Positions 51,556-60,397 of a DNA stretch of 64,000 nt are shown one piece after another. Location of the stretch: assembly GCA_009781755.1 (NCBI GenBank), contig WQVD01000011.1:1-64000 (forward strand), written 5' to 3'. Source of the stretch: Defluviitaleaceae bacterium. GTDB taxonomy: Bacteria; Bacillota; Clostridia; Lachnospirales; WQUN01. Under the pieces are notes generated by a model. It had not been told where the DNA came from. It ran no database searches and was given only the letters and a program-made list of their open reading frames with translations. How positions within the stretch are numbered: the stretch's first letter is position 1; each line of letters opens with the position of its first letter. A program made the position numbers and the translations under genes.

Positions 51556-53280
51556 CTAGCGGTTAAAGGTTAAGAAATCCACAAACCGCGCAAAGTTGTC
51601 ATGCGGTATTACAAACAAGTTCACGACACCCATCACCAGCGCAATGATTAATACGATGGGAAGCAGCTTTTTCAGGATGGTGGATTCTACGCCTTTTTGG
51701 TTGGAGGCCAGCGCACCCATAAGGATTAATGTGGGGCCTACGGATACGGCTACACCCGCCATCATGGATTGTGCGGCAGCCATTACGTAATTGCTGACAT
51801 TCAATTCGGTAGCGATCGTATTTTGGAATGCGCCGAACAGTACATTAGCGTTGGTGTTGTTGCCGGTCAAGAAGCTGCCCAGCACACCAATAAATGGTGC
51901 GAACAGCGGGTATACACCGCCTGCTAGGTCTGCCGTGGCGCGCGCCAGTTGCAACGTCATGCCCGAATCCATCATGATCAACGACATGTTACCCAGCGCC
52001 AACAAAGCCAGCGTCGCAGGGATGCCCTTCTTCACGGTCTTTTTGAACGCGCCTTTTACTACGTCGCCCTTGAGGATGCCCGCTTTCGCATACACCAACA
52101 ATGCCGTTACGGCCGCAGACAACAACAATACTGCCGGATGGCGGAATACGCGGATGGGGTTGTAATTGGTTACGGGTTGTACCATCAGCACGGTATACAC
52201 GCGTTCACCGTAGTAATGAACAGCCACGCCGTCATAATATAGCGGCTGTCCATATGCATACACACGATCGCCTTGTACGTATTGGAAGAACTCCGGTGCA
52301 TCGGTACCAAAAAGGCCCGTATCGTTCACCGTGAAACCGGGCAGGTTAGGGCCGAATGATGCCGCATCATTCACACGACCGGGCACAAATTGGAAACCCA
52401 ACGCCAAAACGATGATAACAAGATACGGTAAAATCGCTTGCAACAAATTCAATTTCTCGCCGCGATAGAACGATTTCTTTTCTTCCGACTTTTTTGCGCG
52501 CAGTTTGTAAATGCCGAACAGTGTCAACAAGCCAACGAGCGCAGGCAGCAAGCCCGCCACGGGGAATGCGCTCATGAAGAAAATGACAAAGTATTGCACA
52601 ATGGTCATCACAATGGAGACGGGGATGACATAAGACAAGCCTTTGCGGATGCCCTTGAAGCCATCGTATATGAAGCAAACGCCCAAGCCGGTAAGCAAAT
52701 GGGCAATCGTATTGAAGATGAACATCGCATTCGCCAATTGTTGCGAATCATATAAATACGCCGGGCTAAGTCCTTGGATAACAAAGAATGCAGCGCCCAA
52801 CGATCCGAACGTAACCGCCCAGGAGTGTCCAAGCAACGCAGCCGCCAATGACTTAATGCCATTAAAGCCCAGCGCAATAAGAATGGGCGTTACAATTACC
52901 GCCGGCACGCCGAAGCCCGCCATGCCCTGCAGCAAGCCCGTAAACATCCAAGCCAGCAGCAGGAATGCCACAAATTTGTCCTCAACAAAAAGGGCTATGT
53001 TCTTGTTAATAACCTCGAACGCTTTAAAATCGTCCACCAGGTGATACAAGAATATAGCCAACCAAACAATTAATGATACGAATAACGCCAACCAAAGTGC
53101 TTTGCCCACCGCAATGGGTAGTCCATCAAGAATCGGTAGTCCAAAGAATCCGATCGCCAGAACCAATGTCAGCCCCAGCGATATTGCCCCCGATCGCGCT
53201 ACTGTAAACTTGAATACAAGTAAGCACAATAGCAGGCTGATGATGGGCAGCATTGACAAAATTGTCATTAATACCGACAT
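51556..53280 (-). CDS. L-lactate permease family transporter
   Basis: A 574-residue integral membrane protein with about 12-14 hydrophobic segments, of the LctP family. Conserved stretches are 'WMFTGLLQGMAGFGVPAVIVTPILIALGF' (~115-143), 'LAAALLGHSWAVTFGSLGAAF' and the late 'GVLGSFLTGNNTNANVLFGAFQ'. A ~75-residue polar insertion ('FGPNLPGFTVNDTGLFGTDA...') sits in one loop, outside what I expect of the family. ATG 53280 is about nine bases after AGGGAG; TTG 53286 is an alternative. It imports lactate or a related hydroxyacid with protons. Its divergent promoter shares a sequence box with the ABC operon. Confidence 0.9.
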   Translation of the reverse strand: MSVLMTILSMLPIISLLLCLLVFKFTVARSGAISLGLTLVLAIGFFGLPILDGLPIAVGKALWLALFVSLIVWLAIFLYHLVDDFKAFEVINKNIALFVEDKFVAFLLLAWMFTGLLQGMAGFGVPAVIVTPILIALGFNGIKSLAAALLGHSWAVTFGSLGAAFFVIQGLSPAYLYDSQQLANAMFIFNTIAHLLTGLGVCFIYDGFKGIRKGLSYVIPVSIVMTIVQYFVIFFMSAFPVAGLLPALVGLLTLFGIYKLRAKKSEEKKSFYRGEKLNLLQAILPYLVIIVLALGFQFVPGRVNDAASFGPNLPGFTVNDTGLFGTDAPEFFQYVQGDRVYAYGQPLYYDGVAVHYYGERVYTVLMVQPVTNYNPIRVFRHPAVLLLSAAVTALLVYAKAGILKGDVVKGAFKKTVKKGIPATLALLALGNMSLIMMDSGMTLQLARATADLAGGVYPLFAPFIGVLGSFLTGNNTNANVLFGAFQNTIATELNVSNYVMAAAQSMMAGVAVSVGPTLILMGALASNQKGVESTILKKLLPIVLIIALVMGVVNLFVIPHDNFARFVDFLTFNR

Positions 53281-53313
53281 GCACAACCACTCCCTCGTGT
53301 ATAATTATGGGAG

Positions 53314-53342
53314 ATATAGCACATGTGACAACTAACTGTCAA
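53314..53342 (-). promoter_or_regulatory. Lactate permease promoter
   Basis: On the minus strand: TTGACA (53342 to 53337), 17 bases, CTATAT (53319 to 53314). The spacer contains GTCACATG (53329 to 53322), also found in the opposite promoter. Confidence 0.65.
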
Positions 53343-53369
53343 CCAAGGCCTTCTTCTTTGTGAAATGTG

Positions 53370-53399
53370 TTGACTCCCCCCCCTGTCACATGATACAAT
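53370..53399 (+). promoter_or_regulatory. ABC operon promoter with extended -10
   Basis: TTGACT (53370-53375), 18 bases, TGATACAAT (extended -10, 53391-53399). GTCACATG (53385-53392) sits in the spacer just before the -10 box. A run of eight C lies in the spacer. Confidence 0.7.
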
Positions 53400-53467
53400 C
53401 CGCTCTATCATTTTCGCCAATGTTTTGTAGGAATTTATAAATGCCAAAGATTGGGGGGCAATAAACT

Positions 53468-56371
53468 GTGAATTTTTATCGTAAAAATTTTATAAAACGC
53501 TGGACTGCGGTTTTACTGGTCATCATTATAGCACTGGGTGCTGTAGGATTCCCGCAAACCGCGCAGGCAAGCACGCGTGATGATGAAATGTGGCAGCAAC
53601 GCGATCGCGAACTGGCCGAGTTTGGTACACGCCACCATTTCACAGACTTCATGCGCGACCATGCCCACGCCGTCCGTCCACAGGCAGAGTATATAATCGA
53701 AGCGGCGAGCTACACCCTTTTCGGCGGCATGGAAACACGCCATTATCAAGATTTTGAGGGCATGCCCGGCACGTCGGTGCGAACAGAAGAGGAAGGCTAC
53801 ATTGTGTGGGAGATTTATGTCGCGCAGAGTGGCCTTTATAATATGTCGGTTACTTATTTCCCCGTACCGGGGCGCAATTCGGATATACAACGGGCAATTG
53901 CCATCAACGGCGAATTGCCTTTTTTTGAAGCCGACCCCGTGCATTTCCGCCGGATTTGGGCCAACGCACGCCCCTATATCCAGCGCGACAATCAAGGCAA
54001 CGACCTGCGCCCACCCCAAGCCGAAGCCCCCGAATGGATCGAAACCATCGTGCGCGATGCAATGGGTACGTACAACGAACCGCTTTCCTTCTATCTACAT
54101 GCTGGATTAAACACCATCAGCTTCTTCAGCCAGCGCGAGCCGATGATGATTCGCCAGATTCGCATCCATCAAGCAGATGAAGTCCTTCCTTATTATATAG
54201 TCAGTCAGGGTTTCGCCGGATTGCCGCGTCCAGGCACGGCACAAGTCGAAACCATCCGCATCGAAGGGCAGGACGCGGTGCGCCGTTCATCTCCCATGCT
54301 TACACCGCAATCCGACATGTCGGGCCCCGGTGTGTATCCGTATAGCGCGCGGCATATCCGCATCAACCACATCGGCGGTGCGTCATGGAGCGAACCCGGA
54401 TCGTGGATCGAATGGGAATTTGAAGTGCCCGTGGATGGCTTGTACAACATCGCCATGAATGTAAGACAAAATTTCAACCGCGGTGCGTTGTCTTATCGCC
54501 GCATCACCATCAATGGTGAAGTGCCGTTTTATGAAATGAACGCGGTGCCGTTTGATTTTAACAATGGTTGGCGCGTACAAACGTTGGGTGGCAATGATCC
54601 GTTCCTCTTTTGGCTGCCTGCCGGTACGCATACCATCCGAATGGAAGCCGTACTGGGCGATTACGCCCCCCACGTGCGCGAAATTGAGGATATTATCACC
54701 AACTTGAACGAGCTGTATCGCCAAATCGTCATGATTACCGGCAGCAGCCCCGACATCTTCCGTGATTATGAAATTGGCCGACGTTTGCCGCATTTGCGCG
54801 GCGCGTTGGCATATGAACAAGCCCGCTTAGAGCGCATCTTCGATGAGCTTGACCAAATGACCGACGGCAGAGGCGAACGCGACGCCGTTATCCGTACATT
54901 GGCACACTTGATAGAGCGCCTCGTAGACGATATCGAAAATATCCCCCGCCGTCTGCGAGAATTCCGCGAAAATACAGGTGCGCTGGGTACGTGGCTCATG
55001 TTCGTGCGCTCGCAGGAATTGGCCGTCGATGCAATCTACATCCTGCCGCATGACGCACCCACCCCCGACAATGGCCGCCGCTGGTGGCGACAACTCTGGC
55101 ACGAAATTATGACGCTCATTTTCTCGTTTATCATCGACTTCAACGCCATTGGTAGCATGTTGCCGCCCGATGAAGAAGCACGCGAAGTTATCGTATGGAT
55201 CGGCACCGGTCGCGACCAAGCCAGCATCATCAAGCAAATGGCGGACGAATTATTCACGCCAGAGTCGGGCATAAACGTAACATTGCGGCTTATTGACATC
55301 GCCATGCTGTTGCCCGCAACGGTAGCCGGTATCGGCCCGGATGTTACCTTGTCGATTTTCAACTCGCTGCCCATGGACTATGGGATGCGCGGCGCGGTGC
55401 GTGATTTGTCCGACTTCCCTGGCTTCGATGAAGTGATCCAACGCTTCCCCGAGGCGGCAATGGTGCCGTATACCTTCGATGGGCGTGTGTTCGCCCTGCC
55501 GGAGACTTTGACCTTCCCCATGCTTTTCTACCGCCGCGATATTCTGCACGATATCGGCATGGAGCCGCCCGATACTTGGGATGACGTGCGCGCTGCCATA
55601 GCCACATTGGCCATGAACCATATGGAATTCGGGCTGCCTGTGGGCGACTTCCCACATTTCTCTTACGGCATCTTCCTGTACCAAATGGGCGGGGATTTCT
55701 ATAATGAGGATGGATCGTTGTCGGCATTAGATTCCGATATCGCATTGGCTGCGTTCCGTGATTTCACACGTTTTTATACGGATTACAACTTGCCGCGCGT
55801 GTTCGACTTCGCCAATCGCTTCCGATTCGGCGATATGCCCATCGCGATTGCCGATTACACGATGTATAACATGTTGCAAATTTTCGCCCCGGAAATCCGC
55901 GGGCGTTGGGGCTTCCGTCCGGTACCGGGTACGATCATGGAAGACGGCAGTATAAACCGCACCGTTCCGTCCGGCGGTACTGCCGTAGTCATGATGGAAC
56001 AAGCCCGCGACCCCGACGCCGCATGGGAATTCATGAAATGGTGGACCTCTGCCGAAATTCAAACCCAGTTCGGTCGTGAAATGGAAACCCTCATGGGTGC
56101 AGCAGCACGTCATCCAACCGCCAATCTTGAGGCGTTCGGTATGATGCCGTGGCCGATACAAGACTACCGTCAAATCAGCGCGCAATTCGAATGGATTCGC
56201 GGCATTCCCGAAGTGCCGGGCGGTTACTTTACTCCGCGCCAAGTGCGGAACGCGTTCTTCACGTCCGTAGAAGTGCGCGACATCGGCCCGCGTGAGGCAT
56301 TGGTGGATCACGTAAGACAAATCAATAATGAATTGCGTGCAAAACGAAGTGAATTCGGAATAGAAGACTAG
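53468..56371 (+). CDS. Extracellular solute-binding protein with two N-terminal carbohydrate-binding-like domains
   Basis: A 967-residue exported protein, twice the usual size. Signal peptide ~1-35 ('VLLVIIIALGAVGFPQTAQA'). Two repeated beta-sandwich domains (~75-245 and ~258-405) share 'GYIVWEIYVAQSGLYNMSV' / 'SWIEWEFEVPVDGLYNIAM' and 'INGELPFFEADPV' / 'INGEVPFYEMNAV', as in CBM6/35-like modules. An ~100-residue helical linker precedes a complete family 1 binding protein (~575-960, 'WDDVRAAIATLAMNHMEFGLP', 'AWEFMKWWTSAEIQTQFGREM'). GTG 53468 follows a G-rich ribosome site. It has no lipobox Cys. It is the first gene of the ABC operon. Confidence 0.9.
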   Translation: MNFYRKNFIKRWTAVLLVIIIALGAVGFPQTAQASTRDDEMWQQRDRELAEFGTRHHFTDFMRDHAHAVRPQAEYIIEAASYTLFGGMETRHYQDFEGMPGTSVRTEEEGYIVWEIYVAQSGLYNMSVTYFPVPGRNSDIQRAIAINGELPFFEADPVHFRRIWANARPYIQRDNQGNDLRPPQAEAPEWIETIVRDAMGTYNEPLSFYLHAGLNTISFFSQREPMMIRQIRIHQADEVLPYYIVSQGFAGLPRPGTAQVETIRIEGQDAVRRSSPMLTPQSDMSGPGVYPYSARHIRINHIGGASWSEPGSWIEWEFEVPVDGLYNIAMNVRQNFNRGALSYRRITINGEVPFYEMNAVPFDFNNGWRVQTLGGNDPFLFWLPAGTHTIRMEAVLGDYAPHVREIEDIITNLNELYRQIVMITGSSPDIFRDYEIGRRLPHLRGALAYEQARLERIFDELDQMTDGRGERDAVIRTLAHLIERLVDDIENIPRRLREFRENTGALGTWLMFVRSQELAVDAIYILPHDAPTPDNGRRWWRQLWHEIMTLIFSFIIDFNAIGSMLPPDEEAREVIVWIGTGRDQASIIKQMADELFTPESGINVTLRLIDIAMLLPATVAGIGPDVTLSIFNSLPMDYGMRGAVRDLSDFPGFDEVIQRFPEAAMVPYTFDGRVFALPETLTFPMLFYRRDILHDIGMEPPDTWDDVRAAIATLAMNHMEFGLPVGDFPHFSYGIFLYQMGGDFYNEDGSLSALDSDIALAAFRDFTRFYTDYNLPRVFDFANRFRFGDMPIAIADYTMYNMLQIFAPEIRGRWGFRPVPGTIMEDGSINRTVPSGGTAVVMMEQARDPDAAWEFMKWWTSAEIQTQFGREMETLMGAAARHPTANLEAFGMMPWPIQDYRQISAQFEWIRGIPEVPGGYFTPRQVRNAFFTSVEVRDIGPREALVDHVRQINNELRAKRSEFGIED

Positions 56372-56380
56372 GGGGCGGCC

Positions 56381-57334
56381 ATGAATAAAGAACGGAATAT
56401 TTTCCAAAAAATATTTTTACCGCGGCCTGCCAATCACCGTCGCAATACGACCGGCTCGTTAATGAAGAAAAATTGGCAGAGCTATCTTTTGTTGGCACCT
56501 TATTTCATGTTGTTTTTTACATTCACCGTATTGCCGGTGGTCATGGCGATGGGGCTTAGCTTTACGCACTTTAATATGTTACAAGCTCCGCAATGGGTAG
56601 GTTGGAACAATTACATTCGCTTGTTCTTGGAAAATGAAACATTCATGATCGCTTTGCAAAACACGTTGATTATTGCCGTGGTTGCCGGGCCTATCAGTTA
56701 TGTATTGTGTTTCACGTTCGCTTGGATAATTAATGAAATGCCCCCCAAGATTCGCGCGTTGATGACGGTTGTTTTTTACGCGCCCAGTATATCCGGCAAC
56801 GTATTTTTCGTGTGGATGTGGTTTTTCTCGGGTGATAGGCATGGGTTGGTTAACGGCTGGTTATTGAATCTGGGGCTTAGCGAATACCCGATCAACTTCT
56901 TCCGCGACACGCGTTATATCTTGCCGTTGTTGCTGGTGGTGCAAGTTTGGTTGAGCTTGGGTGTTGCGTTCTTGGCGTTTATCGCAGGCTTGCAAACGGT
57001 AGATAAAGCCATGTATGAAGCCGGTGCCATGGACGGCATCAGCAACCGCTGGCAAGAATTGTGGCATATTACATTGCCGTCGATGCGTCCGCAGTTGATG
57101 TTTGGCGCAGTTATGCAAATTACGGCATCGTTCGCGGTGGGGGATATATCCATGACGCTGGCGGGCTTCCCATCAGTAGCCTACGCCGGTGAAACAATTG
57201 TCACGCACATGAACGACTTCGGGTGGATTCGATTTGAAATGGGATATGCATCCGCCATTGCGGTCGTCTTGTTTGCAATGATGATTGGCACCAACAAAGC
57301 CGTACAGCATTTGCTAAGAAGGGTGGGATCATAA
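56381..57334 (+). CDS. Carbohydrate ABC transporter permease, MalF type
   Basis: A 317-residue permease with six hydrophobic segments. The EAA loop is 'YEAGAMDGISNRWQELWHITLPSMRPQ' at ~220-245. The basic N-terminus 'RPANHRRNTTGSLMKKNWQSYLLLAPYFMLFF' is typical of MalF/UgpA-type subunits. ATG 56381 follows AGGGGGCGG. The next gene starts within its stop codon (TAATG). Confidence 0.93.
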   Translation: MNKERNIFQKIFLPRPANHRRNTTGSLMKKNWQSYLLLAPYFMLFFTFTVLPVVMAMGLSFTHFNMLQAPQWVGWNNYIRLFLENETFMIALQNTLIIAVVAGPISYVLCFTFAWIINEMPPKIRALMTVVFYAPSISGNVFFVWMWFFSGDRHGLVNGWLLNLGLSEYPINFFRDTRYILPLLLVVQVWLSLGVAFLAFIAGLQTVDKAMYEAGAMDGISNRWQELWHITLPSMRPQLMFGAVMQITASFAVGDISMTLAGFPSVAYAGETIVTHMNDFGWIRFEMGYASAIAVVLFAMMIGTNKAVQHLLRRVGS

Positions 57335-58266
57335 TGACGCCCCGAATCATTTCCAAAAAGACGCACAGGTCTCAATTTGCTGTATACGATGAGCGCGGCC
57401 GAAAAATTAAATTGGCCAAACGCGGCAAGAAATTAAGTCGTTCAGTCGCAGGCACGGTTGCATTATTCTTATTCATCGGTATCTTCGCGGTGTTTATGGG
57501 CATGCCCATGGTGTTGACCATTTCGAATGCGTTAAAACCGCTGGACGAATTATTCTATTTCCCGCCGCGTTTCTTTGTGCGCAACCCCACTTTTTCGAAT
57601 TTTTCAGATTTGTTTATGTCGTTGCAACAAACGTGGGTTCCGTTTGCGCGTTATTTACTCAACTCGTTCATCATCACGGGTTTTGGCACGGTGGGGCATT
57701 TGATTTTTGCTTCTGCGGCAGCATATCCGTTGGCAAAAAATAAATTCCCCGGCAGCAGAATATTGATGAGCATCGTTATTTTGTCGTTGATGTTTTCGCC
57801 GGTGGTTACGGGTATCCCCAACTTCTTGATCATTACGCAATTGCGCATGGTGGACACGTATTGGGCGTTAATATTGCCCGCGTTTTCTGCGTCGTTGGGG
57901 CTGTATCTAATGAAGCAATTCATGGAACAAGTACCCGATTCGTTGATCGAATCCGCGCGGATTGACGGCTGTAGCGAATTTAGCATTTGGTGGAACATTG
58001 TCATGCCCAACGTAAAACCGGCATGGCTTACCTTGATTATTTTGCAATTCCAAGCATTGTGGGCAACCACAGGCGGCGTGTTCTTGCAAAGTGAAGAATT
58101 AAAGCCGCTGACATTCGCCATGAACCAAGTTGCGCTGGGCGGTATAGCCCGCGCGGGTGAAGGCGCGGCTGTTATGTTCATCACCATGATGGTACCGGTG
58201 ACCTTCTTTGTAATATCGCAAAGCCGCATCGTAGAAACGATGGCCACATCGGGCATGAAGGAATAG
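57334..58266 (+). CDS. Carbohydrate ABC transporter permease, MalG type
   Basis: A 310-residue permease with six hydrophobic segments and EAA loop 'LIESARIDGCSEFSIWWNIVMPNVKPA' at ~205-230. It pairs with the preceding MalF-type subunit to form the channel. The start ATG overlaps the previous stop (TAATG). No ATPase gene lies in the operon, so a shared MsmX-type ATPase encoded elsewhere is likely, as is common in Bacillota. Confidence 0.93.
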   Translation: MTPRIISKKTHRSQFAVYDERGRKIKLAKRGKKLSRSVAGTVALFLFIGIFAVFMGMPMVLTISNALKPLDELFYFPPRFFVRNPTFSNFSDLFMSLQQTWVPFARYLLNSFIITGFGTVGHLIFASAAAYPLAKNKFPGSRILMSIVILSLMFSPVVTGIPNFLIITQLRMVDTYWALILPAFSASLGLYLMKQFMEQVPDSLIESARIDGCSEFSIWWNIVMPNVKPAWLTLIILQFQALWATTGGVFLQSEELKPLTFAMNQVALGGIARAGEGAAVMFITMMVPVTFFVISQSRIVETMATSGMKE

Positions 58267-58277
58267 GGGGTTGCGGA

Positions 58278-59753
58278 ATGCGTAAAAAAATCGGTGTACT
58301 ATTTTTGGCTTGTGTCATGTTCGTGGGTTCCGCCTTGTCCGTTTCGGCCGAGGGGCTGCCGTTCCAAGGGTATACCTATAATTACTGGGGTTGGATCGTA
58401 CCCACGCCCGTGGCGTATGTACCCATGCGCTCGTTCAATGGTACGGACATTGACCCGGAATTGGGTAACTTCGTAAACCCATCCGATGTGCATGTGTGCC
58501 CCAACGGTAATATATTGGTGGTGGACACGGGCAATAACCGCATTGTTATTTTTGATCAACAATTGAACTTGATCCGCGTTATTGACGGGTTTTATCAAGA
58601 CGGCGCACGGCAAACATTTAACGCGCCGCAAGGTGTGTTCGTGACCCAAAACTTGGAAATATTTGTTGCGGATACAGAAAATTTGCGCGTACCCATATTG
58701 GATTGGTACGGTAATTTTCTGCGGGAGCTGGAAACGCCCAACCCGGAGGGATTGGAAGATGATTTCCGCTTCGCGCCGGTAACGATTGCAGTGGACCGTG
58801 GCGGGCGCATTTACGTCATCGTGCGCCACGTGTTTGAAGGCATCATGAACTTTGATGCATCCGGCGAATTCATGGGTTACTTCGGCACCATTGAAGTGGG
58901 GCGTAATCCCATTGAAATTTTTTGGCGGTTTTTTATGACGGAGCATCAAATTGCGCGCCGTCCGCGTTTTATTCCCACAGAATTCCAAGGCATGGCCATT
59001 GACCAATACAACTTTGTGTTTACAACCAATTTTGATGCGTGGGGCACTGCCAACCAAGTCATGCGGCTCAACCCACGCGGCGAAGACGTAATTTTTAACT
59101 TGAATGAAAACGTAACCATCAGTGGCGATCAACGCCACCGCACCATGGGCGAAATGTCGGGCCCGACGCAATTGATAGATGTCATTGCCAGACCCAACGG
59201 CATGTTTTCGGCATTGGATCGTACCCGCGGGCGTGTGTACACCTATGATTCCGAAGGCAATCTGCTGTATGTATTTTCGGGCATGACCGGGTCGGGGTGG
59301 GGAACGATTGAGGGCATGACACGCCGCCCCGTAGCACTGGAAATGCTGGGCGACGACATTATCGTTTTGGATGGACACCAAGGCCGCATTTTGCAATTTA
59401 CGCCAACGGAATATGGTGCACTTATTAATGAAGCGATTGCCCGCCGTTATAACGGCGATGAATTGGGCGCGGTATATATTTGGCGGCAATTGGTGGCTTT
59501 GGATGCCAATTTTGAACTGGCGTGGGCGGGTATCGGGCGCAGTATGTTGGCCGCCGGCGACAATGCCGCTGCTAGGTATTATTTGAGGCGCGGCATGGAC
59601 ATGGTGCATTATTCCATCGCTTTTCGTCGGCACCGCATGGAAATTATGCAAGACATCTTGCCTGTGGTGTTCAATGTAGCGACCGCGCTTATGGGTTTGT
59701 TTATCGTGTACAAGATTGTCAAGGTCGTTAAAAGAAGGGTGGCAGAAGCATGA
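58278..59753 (+). CDS. Exported NHL-repeat beta-propeller protein
   Basis: A 491-residue protein with a signal peptide (~1-24), an NHL propeller and a C-terminal membrane anchor (~462-485). Propeller repeats include 'PSDVHVCPNGNILVVDTGNNRIVIFDQQLNLI' and 'APQGVFVTQNLEIFVADTENLRVPILDWYGNFL'. A TPR-like pair of helices precedes the anchor ('ARRYNGDELGAVYIWRQLVALDANFELAWAGIGRSMLAAGD'). ATG 58278 follows AGGGGG. It probably presents a ligand-binding propeller near the transporter. The last bases overlap the YIP1 gene as ATGA. Confidence 0.88.
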   Translation: MRKKIGVLFLACVMFVGSALSVSAEGLPFQGYTYNYWGWIVPTPVAYVPMRSFNGTDIDPELGNFVNPSDVHVCPNGNILVVDTGNNRIVIFDQQLNLIRVIDGFYQDGARQTFNAPQGVFVTQNLEIFVADTENLRVPILDWYGNFLRELETPNPEGLEDDFRFAPVTIAVDRGGRIYVIVRHVFEGIMNFDASGEFMGYFGTIEVGRNPIEIFWRFFMTEHQIARRPRFIPTEFQGMAIDQYNFVFTTNFDAWGTANQVMRLNPRGEDVIFNLNENVTISGDQRHRTMGEMSGPTQLIDVIARPNGMFSALDRTRGRVYTYDSEGNLLYVFSGMTGSGWGTIEGMTRRPVALEMLGDDIIVLDGHQGRILQFTPTEYGALINEAIARRYNGDELGAVYIWRQLVALDANFELAWAGIGRSMLAAGDNAAARYYLRRGMDMVHYSIAFRRHRMEIMQDILPVVFNVATALMGLFIVYKIVKVVKRRVAEA

Positions 59754-60385
59754 GCGCGGTGAAGCGGTTCTTTAAACTGTATTCGTTGCCTATGTATATT
59801 TTGGTGCGTCCGTTTGCCGGTTTTTACGCGATGAAGTTTGAAGAAAAAGGCACGATCAAGCTCGCGCTGTTTAATTTCTTGTTGTTGTGCTTGGCGTATG
59901 GGTTTTCAAATCAATACACCGCGATATTGGCCGATGATAGGCATCCTTACATGATCAACAGCCTCTTTACGGCTTTGTACATGGCGGCAACGTTATTGCT
60001 TTTTTGTGTGGCCAACTGGTCGGTGACGTCGATAACCGGCGGCGAGGGTCGGTTTAAAGATATCTTGATGGCCATTTGTTATGCCATGACGCCATTGGTT
60101 TTGACGGTTTTCACCGCGACGATTATCAGTAATTTCCTTACCGCAGATGAAATGGGCTTGCACACATTAATGATAAGCGCGGGTTTCTTCTATTTTATAT
60201 TGCTTTGTTTTATTGGGTTGTTGACGGTACACAATTATGGTGCGGTCAAAGCCTTGTTGATGATTTTGATGACGTTTGTTGCGATTTTAATCATCGTTTT
60301 CTTGGGCGCGCTGCTGTTTACCTTGTGGACACAGTTGGGTAGCTTTATAAGTAACTTGTATACGGAATTGGTCTTTAGATTCTAG
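59750..60385 (+). CDS. YIP1-family membrane protein
   Basis: A 211-residue protein with about five transmembrane helices, beginning 'VKRFFKLYSLPMYILVRPFAGFYAMKFEEKG', the usual cytosolic start of bacterial YIP1 proteins, then 'GGEGRFKDILMAICYAMTPLVL'. It is coupled to the NHL gene by an ATGA overlap. YIP1, NHL and DUF5696 genes recur together in sugar ABC operons of Bacillota, but the role is unknown. Confidence 0.87.
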   Translation: MSAVKRFFKLYSLPMYILVRPFAGFYAMKFEEKGTIKLALFNFLLLCLAYGFSNQYTAILADDRHPYMINSLFTALYMAATLLLFCVANWSVTSITGGEGRFKDILMAICYAMTPLVLTVFTATIISNFLTADEMGLHTLMISAGFFYFILLCFIGLLTVHNYGAVKALLMILMTFVAILIIVFLGALLFTLWTQLGSFISNLYTELVFRF

Positions 60386-60397
60386 GGGGTGTTCGGG

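Noticed and set aside
58299-59651. Long minus-strand frame of 450 codons
   Set aside because: Shadow of the NHL-repeat gene, which has a ribosome site, signal peptide and propeller repeats.
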